NCBI GenBank assembly: GCA_026018925.1
Contig: JAKSZU010000512.1
Span: 28,917 to 92,916 of the forward strand
Direction of reading: 5' to 3'
DNA length: 64,000 nucleotides
Source: Tupaia tana
Lineage: Eukaryota; Chordata; Mammalia; Scandentia; Tupaiidae
Each line of letters begins with the position of its first letter. The stretch's first letter is position 1. The translations under genes and the position numbers were made by a program. Below the pieces are notes generated by a model that saw nothing but the letters and a program-made list of their open reading frames with translations, was not told where the DNA came from and made no database searches. Shown in pieces: positions 13,601 through 25,333 of the stretch.

Positions 13601-15011
13601 GGCGGGGTTTTTTTTCTCTTTTCTTTTCCCTTGACCCCCCTGCATTCTCTTTTTAACACCTAGCCCTCCTTCTCCCCCCAGACCTTCCTGGACTGCCAGC
13701 AGGCAATAGCGTGTCCTGCAAGCCTCTGGCCAGCAAGGGATACTGAGGGAGGGTCACCTCTGTCCCCCACCTCACTTCCAGACCCCCAGGCCCCAGACTC
13801 CACCTTCTAGGTAGGTAGCCAGGATCTCCTTAAGGCGGGGTTTTTTTTTCTCTTTTCTTTTCCCTTGACCCCCCCTGCATTCTCTTTTTAACACCTAGCC
13901 CTCCTTCTCCCCCCAGACCTTCCTGGACTGCCAGCAGGCAATAGCGTGTCCTGCAAGCCTCTGGCCAGCAAGGGATACTGAGGGAGGGTCACCTCTGACC
14001 CCCACCTCACTTCCAGACCCCCAGGCCCCAGACTCCAACTTCTAGGTAGGTAGCCAGGATCTCCTTAAGGCGGGGTTTTTTTTTTCTCTTTTCTTTTCCC
14101 TTGACCCCCCTGCATTCTCTTTTTAACACCTAGCCCTCCTTCTCCCCCCAGACCTTCCTGGACTGCCAGCAGGCAATAGCGTGTCCTGCAAGCCTCTGGC
14201 CAGCAAGGGATACTGAGGGAGGGTCACCTCGGACCCCCACCTCACTTCCAGACCCCCCAGGACCCAGACTCCACCTTCTAGACCTTCCTGGACTGCCAGC
14301 AGGCAATAGCGTGTCCTGCAAGCCTCTGGCCAGCAAGGGATACTGAGGGAGGGTCACCTCTGACCCCCACCTCACTTCCAGACCCCCAGGCCCCAGACTC
14401 CACCTTCTAGAACTTCCTGGACTGCCAGCAGGCAATAGCGTGTCCTGCAAGCCTCTGGCCAGCAAGGGATACTGAGGGAGGGTCACCTCTGACCCCCACG
14501 TCACTTCCATTCCCCCAGGCCCCAGACTCCACCTTCTAGGTAGGTGTAGCCAGGATCTCCTTAAGGCGGGTTTTTTTTTTCTCTTTTCTTTTCCCTTGAA
14601 CCCCCTGCATTCTCTTTTTAACACCTAGCCCTCCTTATCCCCCCCAGACCTTCCTGGACTGCCAGCAGGCAATAGCGTGTCCTGCAAGCCTCTGGCCAGC
14701 AAGGGATACTGAGGGAGGGTCACCTCTGACCCCCCACCTCACTTCCAGACCCCCCAGGCCCCAGACTCCACCTTCTAGGTAGGTAGCCAGGATCTCCTTA
14801 AGGCGGGGTTTTTTTTCTCTTTTCTTTTCCCTTGACCCCCCTGCATTCTCTTTTTAACACCTAGCGCTCCTTCTCCCCCCAGACCTTCCTGGACTGCCAG
14901 CAGGCAATAGCGTGTCCTGCAAGCCTCTGGCCAGCAAGGGATACTGAGGGAGGGTCACCTCTGACCCCCACCTCACTTCCAGACCCCCAGGCCCCAGACT
15001 CCACCTTCTAG
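10690..15011 (+). repeat. Left higher-order block 4, indel-rich
   Basis: Pattern 4-1-1-3-1-1-1-1-2-1-1-3-1-1. It starts with the marked four-A run, then adds a different set of units: TCCTCCCAG acceptor (about 12840), TTTTGAACACC (about 13051), GTGATACTG plus GAGTGTC (about 13373), CTGTCCCCC (about 13762) and CACGTCACTTCCATTCC (about 14498). Many one-base insertions occur, for example near 12068, 12983, 13390 and 14545. The same marker order returns at about 54.3-62.1 kb. Confidence 0.85.
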
Positions 15012-18000
15012 GTAGGTAGCCAGGATCTCCTTAAGGCGGGGTTTTTTTTTTTCTCTTTTCTTTTCCCTTGAACCCCCTGCATTCTCTTTTTAACACCTAG
15101 CCCTCCTTCTCCCCCAAGACCTTCCTGGACTGCCAGCAGGCAATAGCGTGTCCTGCAAGCCTCTGGCCAGGAAGGGATACTGAGGGAGGGTCACCTCTGA
15201 CCCCCACCTCACTTCCAGACCCCCAGGCCCCAGACTCCACCTTCTAGACCTTCCTGGACTGCCAGCAGGCAATAGCGTGTCCTGCAAGCCTCTGGCCAGC
15301 AAGGGATACTGAGGGAGGTTCACCTCTGACCCCCACCTCACTTCCAGACCCCCAGGCCCCAGACTCCACCTTCTAGACCTTCCTGGACTGCCAGCAGGCA
15401 ATAGCGTATCCTGCAAGCCTCTGGCCAGCAAGGGATACTGAGGGAGGGTCACCTCTGACCCCCACCTCACTTCCAGACCCCCAGGCCCCATACTCCAACT
15501 TCTAGACCTTCCTGGACTGCCAGCAGGCAATAGCGTGTCCTGCAAGCCTCTGGCCAGCAAGGGATACTGAGTGAGGGTCACCTCTGACCCCCACCTCACT
15601 TCCAGACCCCCAGGCCCCAGACTCCACCTTCTAGGTAGGTAGCCAGGATCTCCTTAAGGCGGGGTTTTTTTTCTCTTTTCTTTTCCCTTGAACCCCCTGC
15701 ATTCTATTTTTAACACCTAGCCCTCCTTCTCCCCCCAGACCTTCCTGGACTGCCAGCAGGCAATAGCGTGTCCTGCAAGCCTCTGGCCAGCAAGGGATAC
15801 TGAGGGAGGGTCACCTCTGACCACCACCTCACTTCCAGACCCCCAGGTCCCAGACTCCACCTTCTAGGTAGGTAGCCAGGATCTCCTTAAGGCGGGTTTT
15901 TTTTTCTCTTTTCTTTTCCCTTGACCCCCCTGCATTCTCTTTTTAACACCTAGCCCTCCTTCTCCCCCCAGACCTTCCTGGACTGCCAGCAGGCAATAGC
16001 GTGTCCTGCAAGCCTCTGGCCAGCAAGGGATACTGAGGGAGGGTCACCTCTGACCCCCACCTCACTTCCAGACCCCCAGGCCCCAGACTCCACCTTCTAG
16101 GTAGGTAGCCAGGATCTCCTTAAGGCGGGGTTTTTTTTCTCTTTTCTTTTCCCTTGACCCCCCTGCATTCTCTTTTTAACACCTAGCCCTCCTTCTCCCC
16201 CCAGAACTTCCTGGACTGCCAGCAGGCAATAGCGTGTCCTGCAAGCCTCTGGCCAGCAAGGGATACTGAGGGAGGGTCACCTCTGACCCCCACCTCACTT
16301 CCAGACCCCCAGGCCTCAGACTCCACCTTCTAGAACTTCCTGGACTGCCAGCAGGCAATAGCGTGTCCTGCAAGCCTCTGGCCAGCAAGGGATACTGAGG
16401 GAGGGTCACCTCTGACCCCCACCTCACTTCCAGACCCCCAGGCCCCAGACTCCACCTTCTAGAACTTCCTGGACTGCCAGCAGGCAATAGGGTGTCCTGC
16501 AAGCCTCTGGCCAACAAGGGATACTGAGGGAGGGTCACCTCTGACCCCCACCTCACTTCCAGACCCCCAGGCCCCAGACTCCACCTTCTAGGTAGGTAGC
16601 CAGGATCTCCTTAAGGCAGGGTTTTTTTTCTCTTTTCTTTTCCCTTGACCCCCCTGCATTCTCTTTTTAACACCTAGCCCTCCTTCTCCCCCCAGACCTT
16701 CCTGGACTGCCAGCAGGCAATAGCGTGTCCTGCAAGCCTCTGGCCAGCAAGGGATACTGAGGGAGGGTCACCTCTGACCCCCACCTCACTTCCAGACCCC
16801 CAGGCCCCAGACTCCACCTTCTAGGTAGGTAGCCAGGATCTCCTTAAGGCGGGGTTTTTTTTCTCTTTTCTTTTCCCTTGACCCCCCTGCATTCTCTTTT
16901 TAACACCTAGCCCTCCTTCTCCCCCCAGACCTTCCTGGACTGCCAGCAGGCAATAGCGTGTCCTGCAAGCCTCTGGCCAGCAAGTGATACTGAGGGAGTG
17001 TCACCTCTGACCCCCACCTCACTTCCAGACCCCCAGGCCCCAGACTCCACCTTCTAGACCTTCCTGGACTGCCAGCAGGCAATAGCGTGTCCTGCAAGCC
17101 TCTGGCCAGCAAGGGATACTGAGGGAGGGTCACCTCTGACCCCCACCTCACTTCCAGACCCCCAGGCCCCAGACTCCACCTTCTAGACCTTCCTGGACTG
17201 CCAGCAGGCAATAGCGTGTCCTGCAAGCCTCTGGCCAGCAAGGGATACTGAGGGAGGGTCACCTCTGACCCCCACCTCACTTCCAGACCCCCAGGCCCCA
17301 GACTCCACCTTCTAGGTAGGTAGCCAGGATCTCCTTAAGGCGGGGTTTTTTTTCTCTTTTCTTTTCCCTTGAACCCCCTGCATTCTCTTTTTAACACCTA
17401 TCCCTCCTTCTCCCCCCAGACCTTCCTGGACTGCCAGCAGGCAATAGCGTGTCCTGCAAGCCTCTGGCCAGCAAGGGATACTGAGGGAGGGTCACCTCTG
17501 ACCCCCACCTCACTTCCAGACCCCCAGGCCCCAGACTCCACCTTCTAGGTAGGTAGCCAGGATCTCCTTAAGGCGGGGTTTTTTTTCTCTTTTCTTTTCC
17601 CTTGACCCCCCTGCATTCTCTTTTTAACACCTAGCCCTCCTTCTCCCCCCAGACCTTCCTGGACTGCCAGCAGGCAATAGCGTGTCCTGCAAGCCTCTGG
17701 CCAGCAAGGGATACTGAGGGAGGGTCACCTCTGTCCCCCACCTCACTTCCAGACCCCCAGGCCCCAGACTCCACCTTCTAGGTAGGTAGCCAGGATCTCC
17801 TTAAGGCGGGGTTTTTTTTCTCTTTTCTTTTCCCTTGACCCCCCTGCATTCTCTTTTTAACACCTAGCCCTCCTTCTCCCCCCAGACCTTCCTGGACTGC
17901 CAGCAGGCAATAGCGTGTCCTGCAAGCCTCTGGCCAGCAAGGGATACTGAGGGAGGGTCACCTCTGACCCCCACCTCACTTCCAGACCCCCAGGCCCCAG

Positions 18001-20290
18001 ACTCCAACTTCTAGGTAGGTAGCCAGGATCTCCTTAAGGCGGGGTTTTTTTTTCTCTTTTCTTTTCCCTTGACCCCCCTGCATTCTCTTTTTAACACCTA
18101 GCCCTCCTTCTCCCCCCAGACCTTCCTGGACTGCCAGCAGGCAATAGCGTGTCCTGCAAGCCTCTGGCCAGCAAGGGATACTGAGGGAGGGTCACCTCTG
18201 ACCCCCACCTCACTTCCAGACCCCCAGGACCCAGACTCCACCTTCTAGACCTTCCTGGACTGCCAGCAGGCAATAGCGTGTCCTGCAAGCCTCTGGCCAG
18301 CAAGGGATACTGAGGGAGGGTCACCTCTGACCCCCACCTCACTTCCAGACCCCCAGGCCCCAGACTCCACCTTCTAGAACTTCCTGGACTGCCAGCAGGC
18401 AATAGCGTGTCCTGCAAGCCTCTGGCCAGCAAGGGATACTGAGGGAGGGTCACCTCTGACCCCCACGTCACTGCCATTCCCCCAGGCCCCAGACTCCACC
18501 TTCTAGGTAGGTAGCCAGGATCTCCTTAAGGCGGGGTTTTTTTTCTCTTTTCTTTTCCCTTGAACCCCCTGCATTCTCTTTTTAACACCTAGCCCTCCTT
18601 CTCCCCCAGACCTTCCTGGACTGCCAGCAGGCAATAGCGTGTCCTGCAAGCCTCTGGCCAGCAAGGGATACTGAGGGAGGGTCACCTCTGACCCCCACCT
18701 CACTTCCAGACCCCCAGGCCCCAGACTCCACCTTCTAGGTAGGTAGCCAGGATCTCCTTAAGGCGGGGTTTTTTTCTCTTTTCTTTTCCCTTGACCCCCC
18801 TGCATTCTCTTTTTAACACCTAGCCCTCCTTCTCCCCCCAGACCTTCCTGGACTGCCAGCAGGCAATAGCGTGTCCTGCAAGCCTCTGGCCAGCAAGGGA
18901 TACTGAGGGAGGGTCACCTCTGACCCCCACCTCACTTCCAGACCCCCAGGCCCCAGACTCCACCTTCTAGGTAGGTAGCCAGGATCTCCTTAAGGCGGGG
19001 TTTTTTTTCTCTTTTCTTTTCCCTTGACCCCCCTGCATTCTCTTTTTAACACCTAGCCCTCCTTCTCCCCCCAGACCTTCCTGGACTGCCAGCAGGCAAT
19101 AGCGTGTCCTGCAAGCCTCTGGCCAGCAAGGGATACTGAGGGAGTGTCACCTCTGACCCCCACCTCACTTCCAGACCCCCAGGCCCCAGACTCCACCTTC
19201 TAGACCTTCCTGGACTGCCAGCAGGCAATAGCGTGTCCTGCAAGCCTCTGGCCAGCAAGGGATACTGAGGGAGGGTCACCTCTGACCCCCACCTCACTTC
19301 CAGACCCCCAGGCCCCAGACTCCACCTTCTAGACCTTCCTGGACTGCCAGCAGGCAATAGCGTGTCCTGCAAGCCTCTGGCCAGCAAGGGATATTGAGGG
19401 AGTGTCACCTCTGACCCCCACCTCACTTCCAGACCCCCAGGCCCCAGACTCCACCTTCTAGGTAGGTAGCCAGGATCTCATTAAGGCGGGGTTTTTTTTC
19501 TCTTTTCTTTTCCCTTGAACCCCCTGCATTCTCTTTTTAACACCTAGCCCTCCTTCTCCCCCCAGACCTTCCTGGACTGCCAGCAGGCAATAGCGTGTCC
19601 TGCAAGCCTCTGGCCAGCAAGGGATACTGAGGGAGGGTCACCTCTGACCCCCACCTCACTTCCAGACCCCCAGGCCCAAGACTCCACCTTCTAGGTAGGT
19701 AGCCAGGATCTCCTTAAGGCGGGGTTTTTTTTTCTCTTTTCTTTTCCCTTGACCCCCCTGCATTCTCTTTTGAACACCTAGCCCTCCTTCTCCCCCCAGA
19801 CCTTCCTGGACTGCCAGCAGGCAATAGCGTGTCCTGCAAGCCTCTGGCCAGCAAGGGATACTGAGGGAGGGTCACCTCTGACCCCCACCTCACTTCCAGA
19901 CCCCCAGGCCCCAGACTCCACCTTCTAGGTAGGTAGCCAGGATCTCCTTAAGGCGGGGTTTTTTTTCTCTTTTCTTTTCCCTTGACCCCCCTGCATTCTC
20001 TTTTTAACACCTAGCCCTCCTTCTCCCCCCAGACCTTCCTGGACTGCCAGCAGGCAATAGCGTGTCCTGCAAGCCTCTGGCCAGCAAGTGATACTGAGGG
20101 AGTGTCACCTCTGACCCCCACCTCACTTCCAGAACCCCAGGCCCCAGACTCCACCTTCTAGACCTTCCTGGACTGCCAGCAGGCAATAGCGTGTCCTGCA
20201 AGCCTCTGGCCAGCAAGGGATACTGAGGGAGGGTCACCTCTGACCCCCACCTCACTTCCAGACCCCCAGGCCCCCGACTCCACCTTCTAG
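15012..20290 (+). repeat. Left higher-order block 5 (4-1-1-3-1-3-1-1-1-3-1-1-3-1-1-2)
   Basis: It opens with the fifth copy of the marked four-A run (15116-15634). It then carries the GTGATACTG/GAGTGTC run (16929), CTGTCCCCC (17733), ACTTCTAG end (18008), CACGTCACTGCC (18465), GATATTGAGG (19391), TTTTGAACACC (19768) and a second GTGATACTG run (20087). Unlike block 4, spacings are almost exactly 233 or 491 bp. The stretch from 16825 on reappears in the same order from 60424. Confidence 0.87.
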
Positions 20291-23200
20291 GTAGGTAGCC
20301 AGGATCTCCTTAAGGCGGGGTTTTTTTTCTCTTTTCTTTTCCCTTGACCCCCCTGCATTCTCTTTTTAACACCTAGCCCTCCTTCTCCCCCCAGACCTTC
20401 CTGGACTGCCAGCAGGCAATAGCGTGTCCTGCAAGCCTCTGGCCAGCAAGGGATACTGAGGGAGGGTCACCTCTGACCCCCACCTCACTTCCAGACCCCC
20501 AGGCCCCAGACTCCACCTTCTAGGTAGGTAGCCAGGATCTCCTTAAGGCGGGGTTATTTTTCTCTTTTCTTTTCACTTGACCCCCCTGCATTCTCTTTTT
20601 AACACCTAGCCCTCCTTCTCCCCCCAGACCTTCCTGGACTGCCAGCAGGCAATAGCGTGTCCTGCAAGCCTCTGGCCAGCAAGGGATACTGAGGGAGGGT
20701 CACCTCTGACCCCCACCTCACTTCCAGACCCCCAGGCCCCAGACTCCACCTTCTAGACCTTCCTGGACTGCCAGCAGGCAATAGTGTGTCCTGCAAGCCT
20801 CTGGCCAGCAAGGGATACAGAGGGAGGGTCACCTCTGACCCCCACCTCACTTCCAGACCCCCAGACCCCAGACTCCACCTTCTAGACCTTCCTGGACTGC
20901 CAGCAGGGAATAGCGTGTCCTGCAAGCCTCTGGCCAGCAAGGGATACTGAGGGAGGGTCACCTCTGACCCCCACCTCACTTCCAGACCCCCAGGCCCCAT
21001 ACTCCACCTTCTAGGTAGTTAGCCAGGATCTCCTTAAGGCGGGGTTTTTTTTCTCTTTTCTTTTCCCTTGACCCCCCTGCATTCTCTTTTTAACACCTAG
21101 CCCTCCTTCTCCCCCCAGACCTTCCTGGACTGCCAGCAGGCAATAGCGTGTCCTGCAAGCCTCTGGCCAGCAAGGGATACTGAGGGAGGGTCACCTCTTA
21201 CCCCCACCTCACTTCCAGAACCCCAGGCCCCAGACTCCACCTTCTAGGTAGGTAGCCAGGATCTCCTTAAGGCGGGGTTTTTTTTCTCTTTTCTTTTCCC
21301 TTGACCCCCCTGCATTCTCTTTTTAACACCTAGCCCTCCTTCTCCCCCCAGACCTTCCTGGACTGCCAGCAGGCAATAGCGTGTCCTGCAAGCCTCTGGC
21401 CAGCAAGGGATACTGAGGGAGGGTCACCTCTGACCCCCACCTCACTTCCAGAACCCCAGGCCCCAGACTCCACCTTCTAGAACTTCCTGGACTGCCAGCA
21501 GGCAATAGCGTGTCCTGCAAGCCTCTGGCCAGCAAGGGATACTGAGGGAGGGTCACCTCTGACCCCCACCTCACTTCCAGACCCCCAGGCCCCAGACTCC
21601 ACCTTCTAGACCTTCCTGGACTGCCAGCAGGCAATAGCGTGTCCTGCAAGTCTCTGGCCAGCAAGGGATACTGAGGGAGGGTCACCTCTGACCCCCACCT
21701 CACTTCCAGACCCCCAGGCCCCAGACTCCACCTTCTAGGTAGGTAGCCAGGATCTCCTTAAGGTGGGGTTTTTTTTCTCTTTTCTTTTCCCTTGACCCCC
21801 CTGCATTCTCTTTTTAACACCTAGCCCTCCTTCTCCCCCCAGACCTTCCTGGACTGCCAGCAGGCAATAGCGTGTCCTGCAAGCCTCTGGCCAGCAAGGG
21901 ATACTGAGGGAGGGTCACCTCTGACCCCCACCTCACTTCCAGACCCCCAGGCCCCAGACTCCACCTTCTAGGTAGGTAGCCAGGATCTCCTTAAGGCGGG
22001 TTTTTTTTTCTCTTTTCTTTTCCCTTGACCCCCCTGCATTCTCTTTTTAACACCTAGCCCTCCTTCTCCCCCCAGACCTTCCTGGACTGCCAGCAGGCAA
22101 TAGCGTGTCCTGCAAGCCTCTGGCCAGCAAGGGATACTGAGGGAGGGTCACCTCTGACCCCCACCTCACTTCCAGACCCCCAGGCCCCAGAATCCACCTT
22201 CTAGGTAGGTAGCCAGGATCTCCTTAAGGCGGGGTTTTTTTTCTCTTTTCTTTTCCCTTGACCCCCCTTTATTCTCTTTTTAACACCTAGCCCTCCTTCT
22301 CCCCCCAGACCTTCCTGGACTGCCAGCAGGCAATAGCGTGTCCTGCAAGCCTCTGGCCAGCAAGGGATACTGAGGGAGGGTCACCTCTGACCCCCACCTC
22401 ACTTCCAGACGCCCAGGCCCCAGACTCCACCTTCTAGATTTTCCTGGACTGCCAGGAGGCAATAGCGTGTCCTGCAAGCCTCTGGCCAGCAAGGGATACT
22501 GAGGGAGGGTCACCTCTGACCCCCACCTCACTTCCAGCCCCCCAGGCCCCAGACTCCACCTTCTAGACCTTCCTGGACTGCCAGCAGGCAATAGCGTGTC
22601 CTGCAAGCCTCTGGCCAGCAAGGGATACTGAGGGAGGGTCACCTCTGACCCCCACCTCACTTCCAGACCCCCAGGCCCCAGACTCCACCTTCTAGGTAGG
22701 TAGCCAGGATCTCCTTAAGGCGGGGTTTTTTTTCTCTTTTCTTTTCCCTTGAACCCCCTGCATTCTCTTTTTAACACCTAGCCCTCCTTCTCCCCCCAGA
22801 CCTTCCTGGACTGCCAGCAAGCAATAGCGTGTCCTGCAAGCCTCTGGCCAGCAAGGGATACTGAGGGAGTGTCACATCTGACCCCCACCTCACTTCCAGA
22901 CCCCCAGGCCCCCGACTCCACCTTCTAGGTAGGTAGCCAGGATCTCCTTAAGGCGGGTTTTTTTTTCTCTTTTCTTTTCCCTTGACCCCCCTGCATTCTC
23001 TTTTTAACACCTAGCCCTCCTTCTCCCCCCAGACCTTCCTGGACTGCCAGCAGGCAATAGCGTGTCCTGCAAGCCTCTGGCCAGCAAGGGATACTGAGGG
23101 AGGGTCACCTCTGACCCCCACCTCACTTCCAGACCCCCAGGCCCCAGACTCCACCTTCTAGGTAGGTAGCCAGGATCTCCTTAAGGCGGGGTTATTTTTC

Positions 23201-25333
23201 TCTTTTCTTTTCACTTGACCCCCCTGCATTCTCTTTTTAACACCTAGCCCTCCTTCTCCCCCCAGACCTTCCTGGACTGCCAGCAGGCAATAGCGTGTCC
23301 TGCAAGCCTCTGGCCAGCAAGGGATACTGAGGGAGGGTCACCTCTGACCCTCACCACACTTCCAGACCCCCAGGCCCCAGACTCCACCTTCTAGAACTTC
23401 CTGGACTGCCAGCAGGCAATAGTGTGTCCTGCAAGCCTCTGGCCAGCAAGGGATACTGAGGGAGGGTCACCTCTGACCCCCACCTCACTTCCAGACCCCC
23501 AGACCCCAGACTCCACCTTCTAGACCTTCCTGGACTGCCAGCAGGGAATAGCGTGTCCTGCAAGCCTCTGGCCAGCAAGGGATACTGAGGGAGGGTCACC
23601 TCTGACCCCCACCTCACTTCCAGACCCCCAGGCCCCAGACTCCACCTTCTAGGTAGGTAGCCAGGATCTCCTTAAGGCGGGGTTTTTTTTCTCTTTTCTT
23701 TTCCCTTGACCCCCCTGCATTCTCTTTTTAACACCTAGCCCTCCTTCTCCCCCCAGAACTTCCTGGACTGCCAGCAGGCAATAGCGTGTCCTGCAAGCCT
23801 CTGGCCAGCAAGGGATACTGAGGGAGGGTCACCTCTGACCCCCACCTCACTTCCAGACCCCCAGGCCCCAGACTCCACCTTCTAGGTAGGTAGCCAGGAT
23901 CTCCTTAAGGCGGGGTTTTTTTTCTCTTTTCTTTTCCCTTGACCCCCCTGCATTCTCTTTTTAACACCTAGCCCTCCTTCTCCCCCCAGACCTTCCTGGA
24001 CTGCCAGCAGGCAATAGCGTGTCCTGCAAGCCTCTGGCCAGCAAGGGATACTGAGGGAGGGTCACCTCTGACCCCCACCTCACTTCCAGAACCCCAGGCC
24101 CCAGACTCCACCTTCTAGACCTTCCTGGACTGCCAGCAGGCAATAGCGTGTCCTGCAAGCCTCTGGCCAGCAAGGGATACTGAGGGAGGGTCACCTCTGA
24201 CCCCCACCTCACTTCCAGACCCCCAGGCCCCAGACTCCACCTTCTAGACCTTCCTGGACTGCCAGCAGGCAATAGCGTGTCCTGCAAGTCTCTGGCCAGC
24301 AAGGGATACTGAGGGAGGGTCACCTCTGACCCCCACCTCACTTCCAGACCCCCAGGCCCCAGACTCCACCTTCTAGGTAGGTAGCCAGGATCTCCTTAAG
24401 GTGGGTTTTTTTTTCTCTTTTCTTTTCCCTTGACCCCCCTGCATTCTCTTTTTAACACCTAGCCCTCCTTCTCCCCCCAGACCTTCCTGGACTGCCAGCA
24501 GGCAATAGCGTGTCCTGCAAGCCTCTGGCCAGCAAGGGATACTGAGGGAGGGTCACCTCTGACCCCCACCTCACTTCCAGACCCCCAGGCCCCAGACTCC
24601 ACCTTCTAGGTAGGTAGCCAGGATCTCCTTAAGGCGGGTTTTTTTTTCTCTTTTCTTTTCCCTTGACCCCCCTGCATTCTCTTTTTAATACCTAGCCCTC
24701 CTTCTCCCCCCAGACCTTCCTGGACTGCCAGCAGGCAATAGCGTGTCCTGCAAGCCTCTGGCCAGCAAGGGATACTGAGGGAGGGTCACCTCTGACCCCC
24801 ACCTCACTTCCAGACCCCCAGGCCCCAGAATCCACCTTCTAGGTAGGTAGCCAGGATCTCCTTAAGGCGGGGTTTTTTTTCTCTTTTCTTTTCCCTTGAC
24901 CCCCCTTTATTCTCTTTTTAACACCTAGCCCTCCTTCTCCCCCCAGACCTTCCTGGACTGCCAGCAGGCAATAGCGTGTCCTGCAAGCCTCTGGCCAGCA
25001 AGGGATACTGAGGGAGGGTCACCTCTGACCCCCACCTCACTTCCAGACCCCCAGGCCCCAGACTCCACCTTCTAGATTTTCCTGGACTGCCAGGAGGCAA
25101 TAGCGTGTCCTGCAAGCCTCTGGCCAGCAAGGGATACTGAGGGAGGGTCACCTCTGACCCCCACCTCACTTCCAGCCCCCCAGGCCCCAGACTCCACCTT
25201 CTAGACCTTCCTGGACTGCCAGCAGGCAATAGCGTGTCCTGCAAGCCTCTGGCCAGCAAGGGATACTGAGGGAGGGTCACCTCTGACCCCCACCTCACTT
25301 CCAGACCCCCAGGCCCCAGACTCCACCTTCTAG
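20291..25333 (+). repeat. 2,638-bp tandem higher-order duplication
   Basis: Units from about 20,260 to 22,695 recur 2,638 bp further on, to about 25,333, with the A-run pattern 3-1-3-1-1-3. Shared markers: GGTTATTTTTC (20554, 23192), ATAGTGTG, CAGACCCCAGAC, CAGGGAATAG, AAGTCTCTGG, CCCCCCTTTATTC (22262, 24900), GATTTTCC and CCAGGAGGC. The last unit of each copy differs, marking the duplication edge. Confidence 0.9.
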
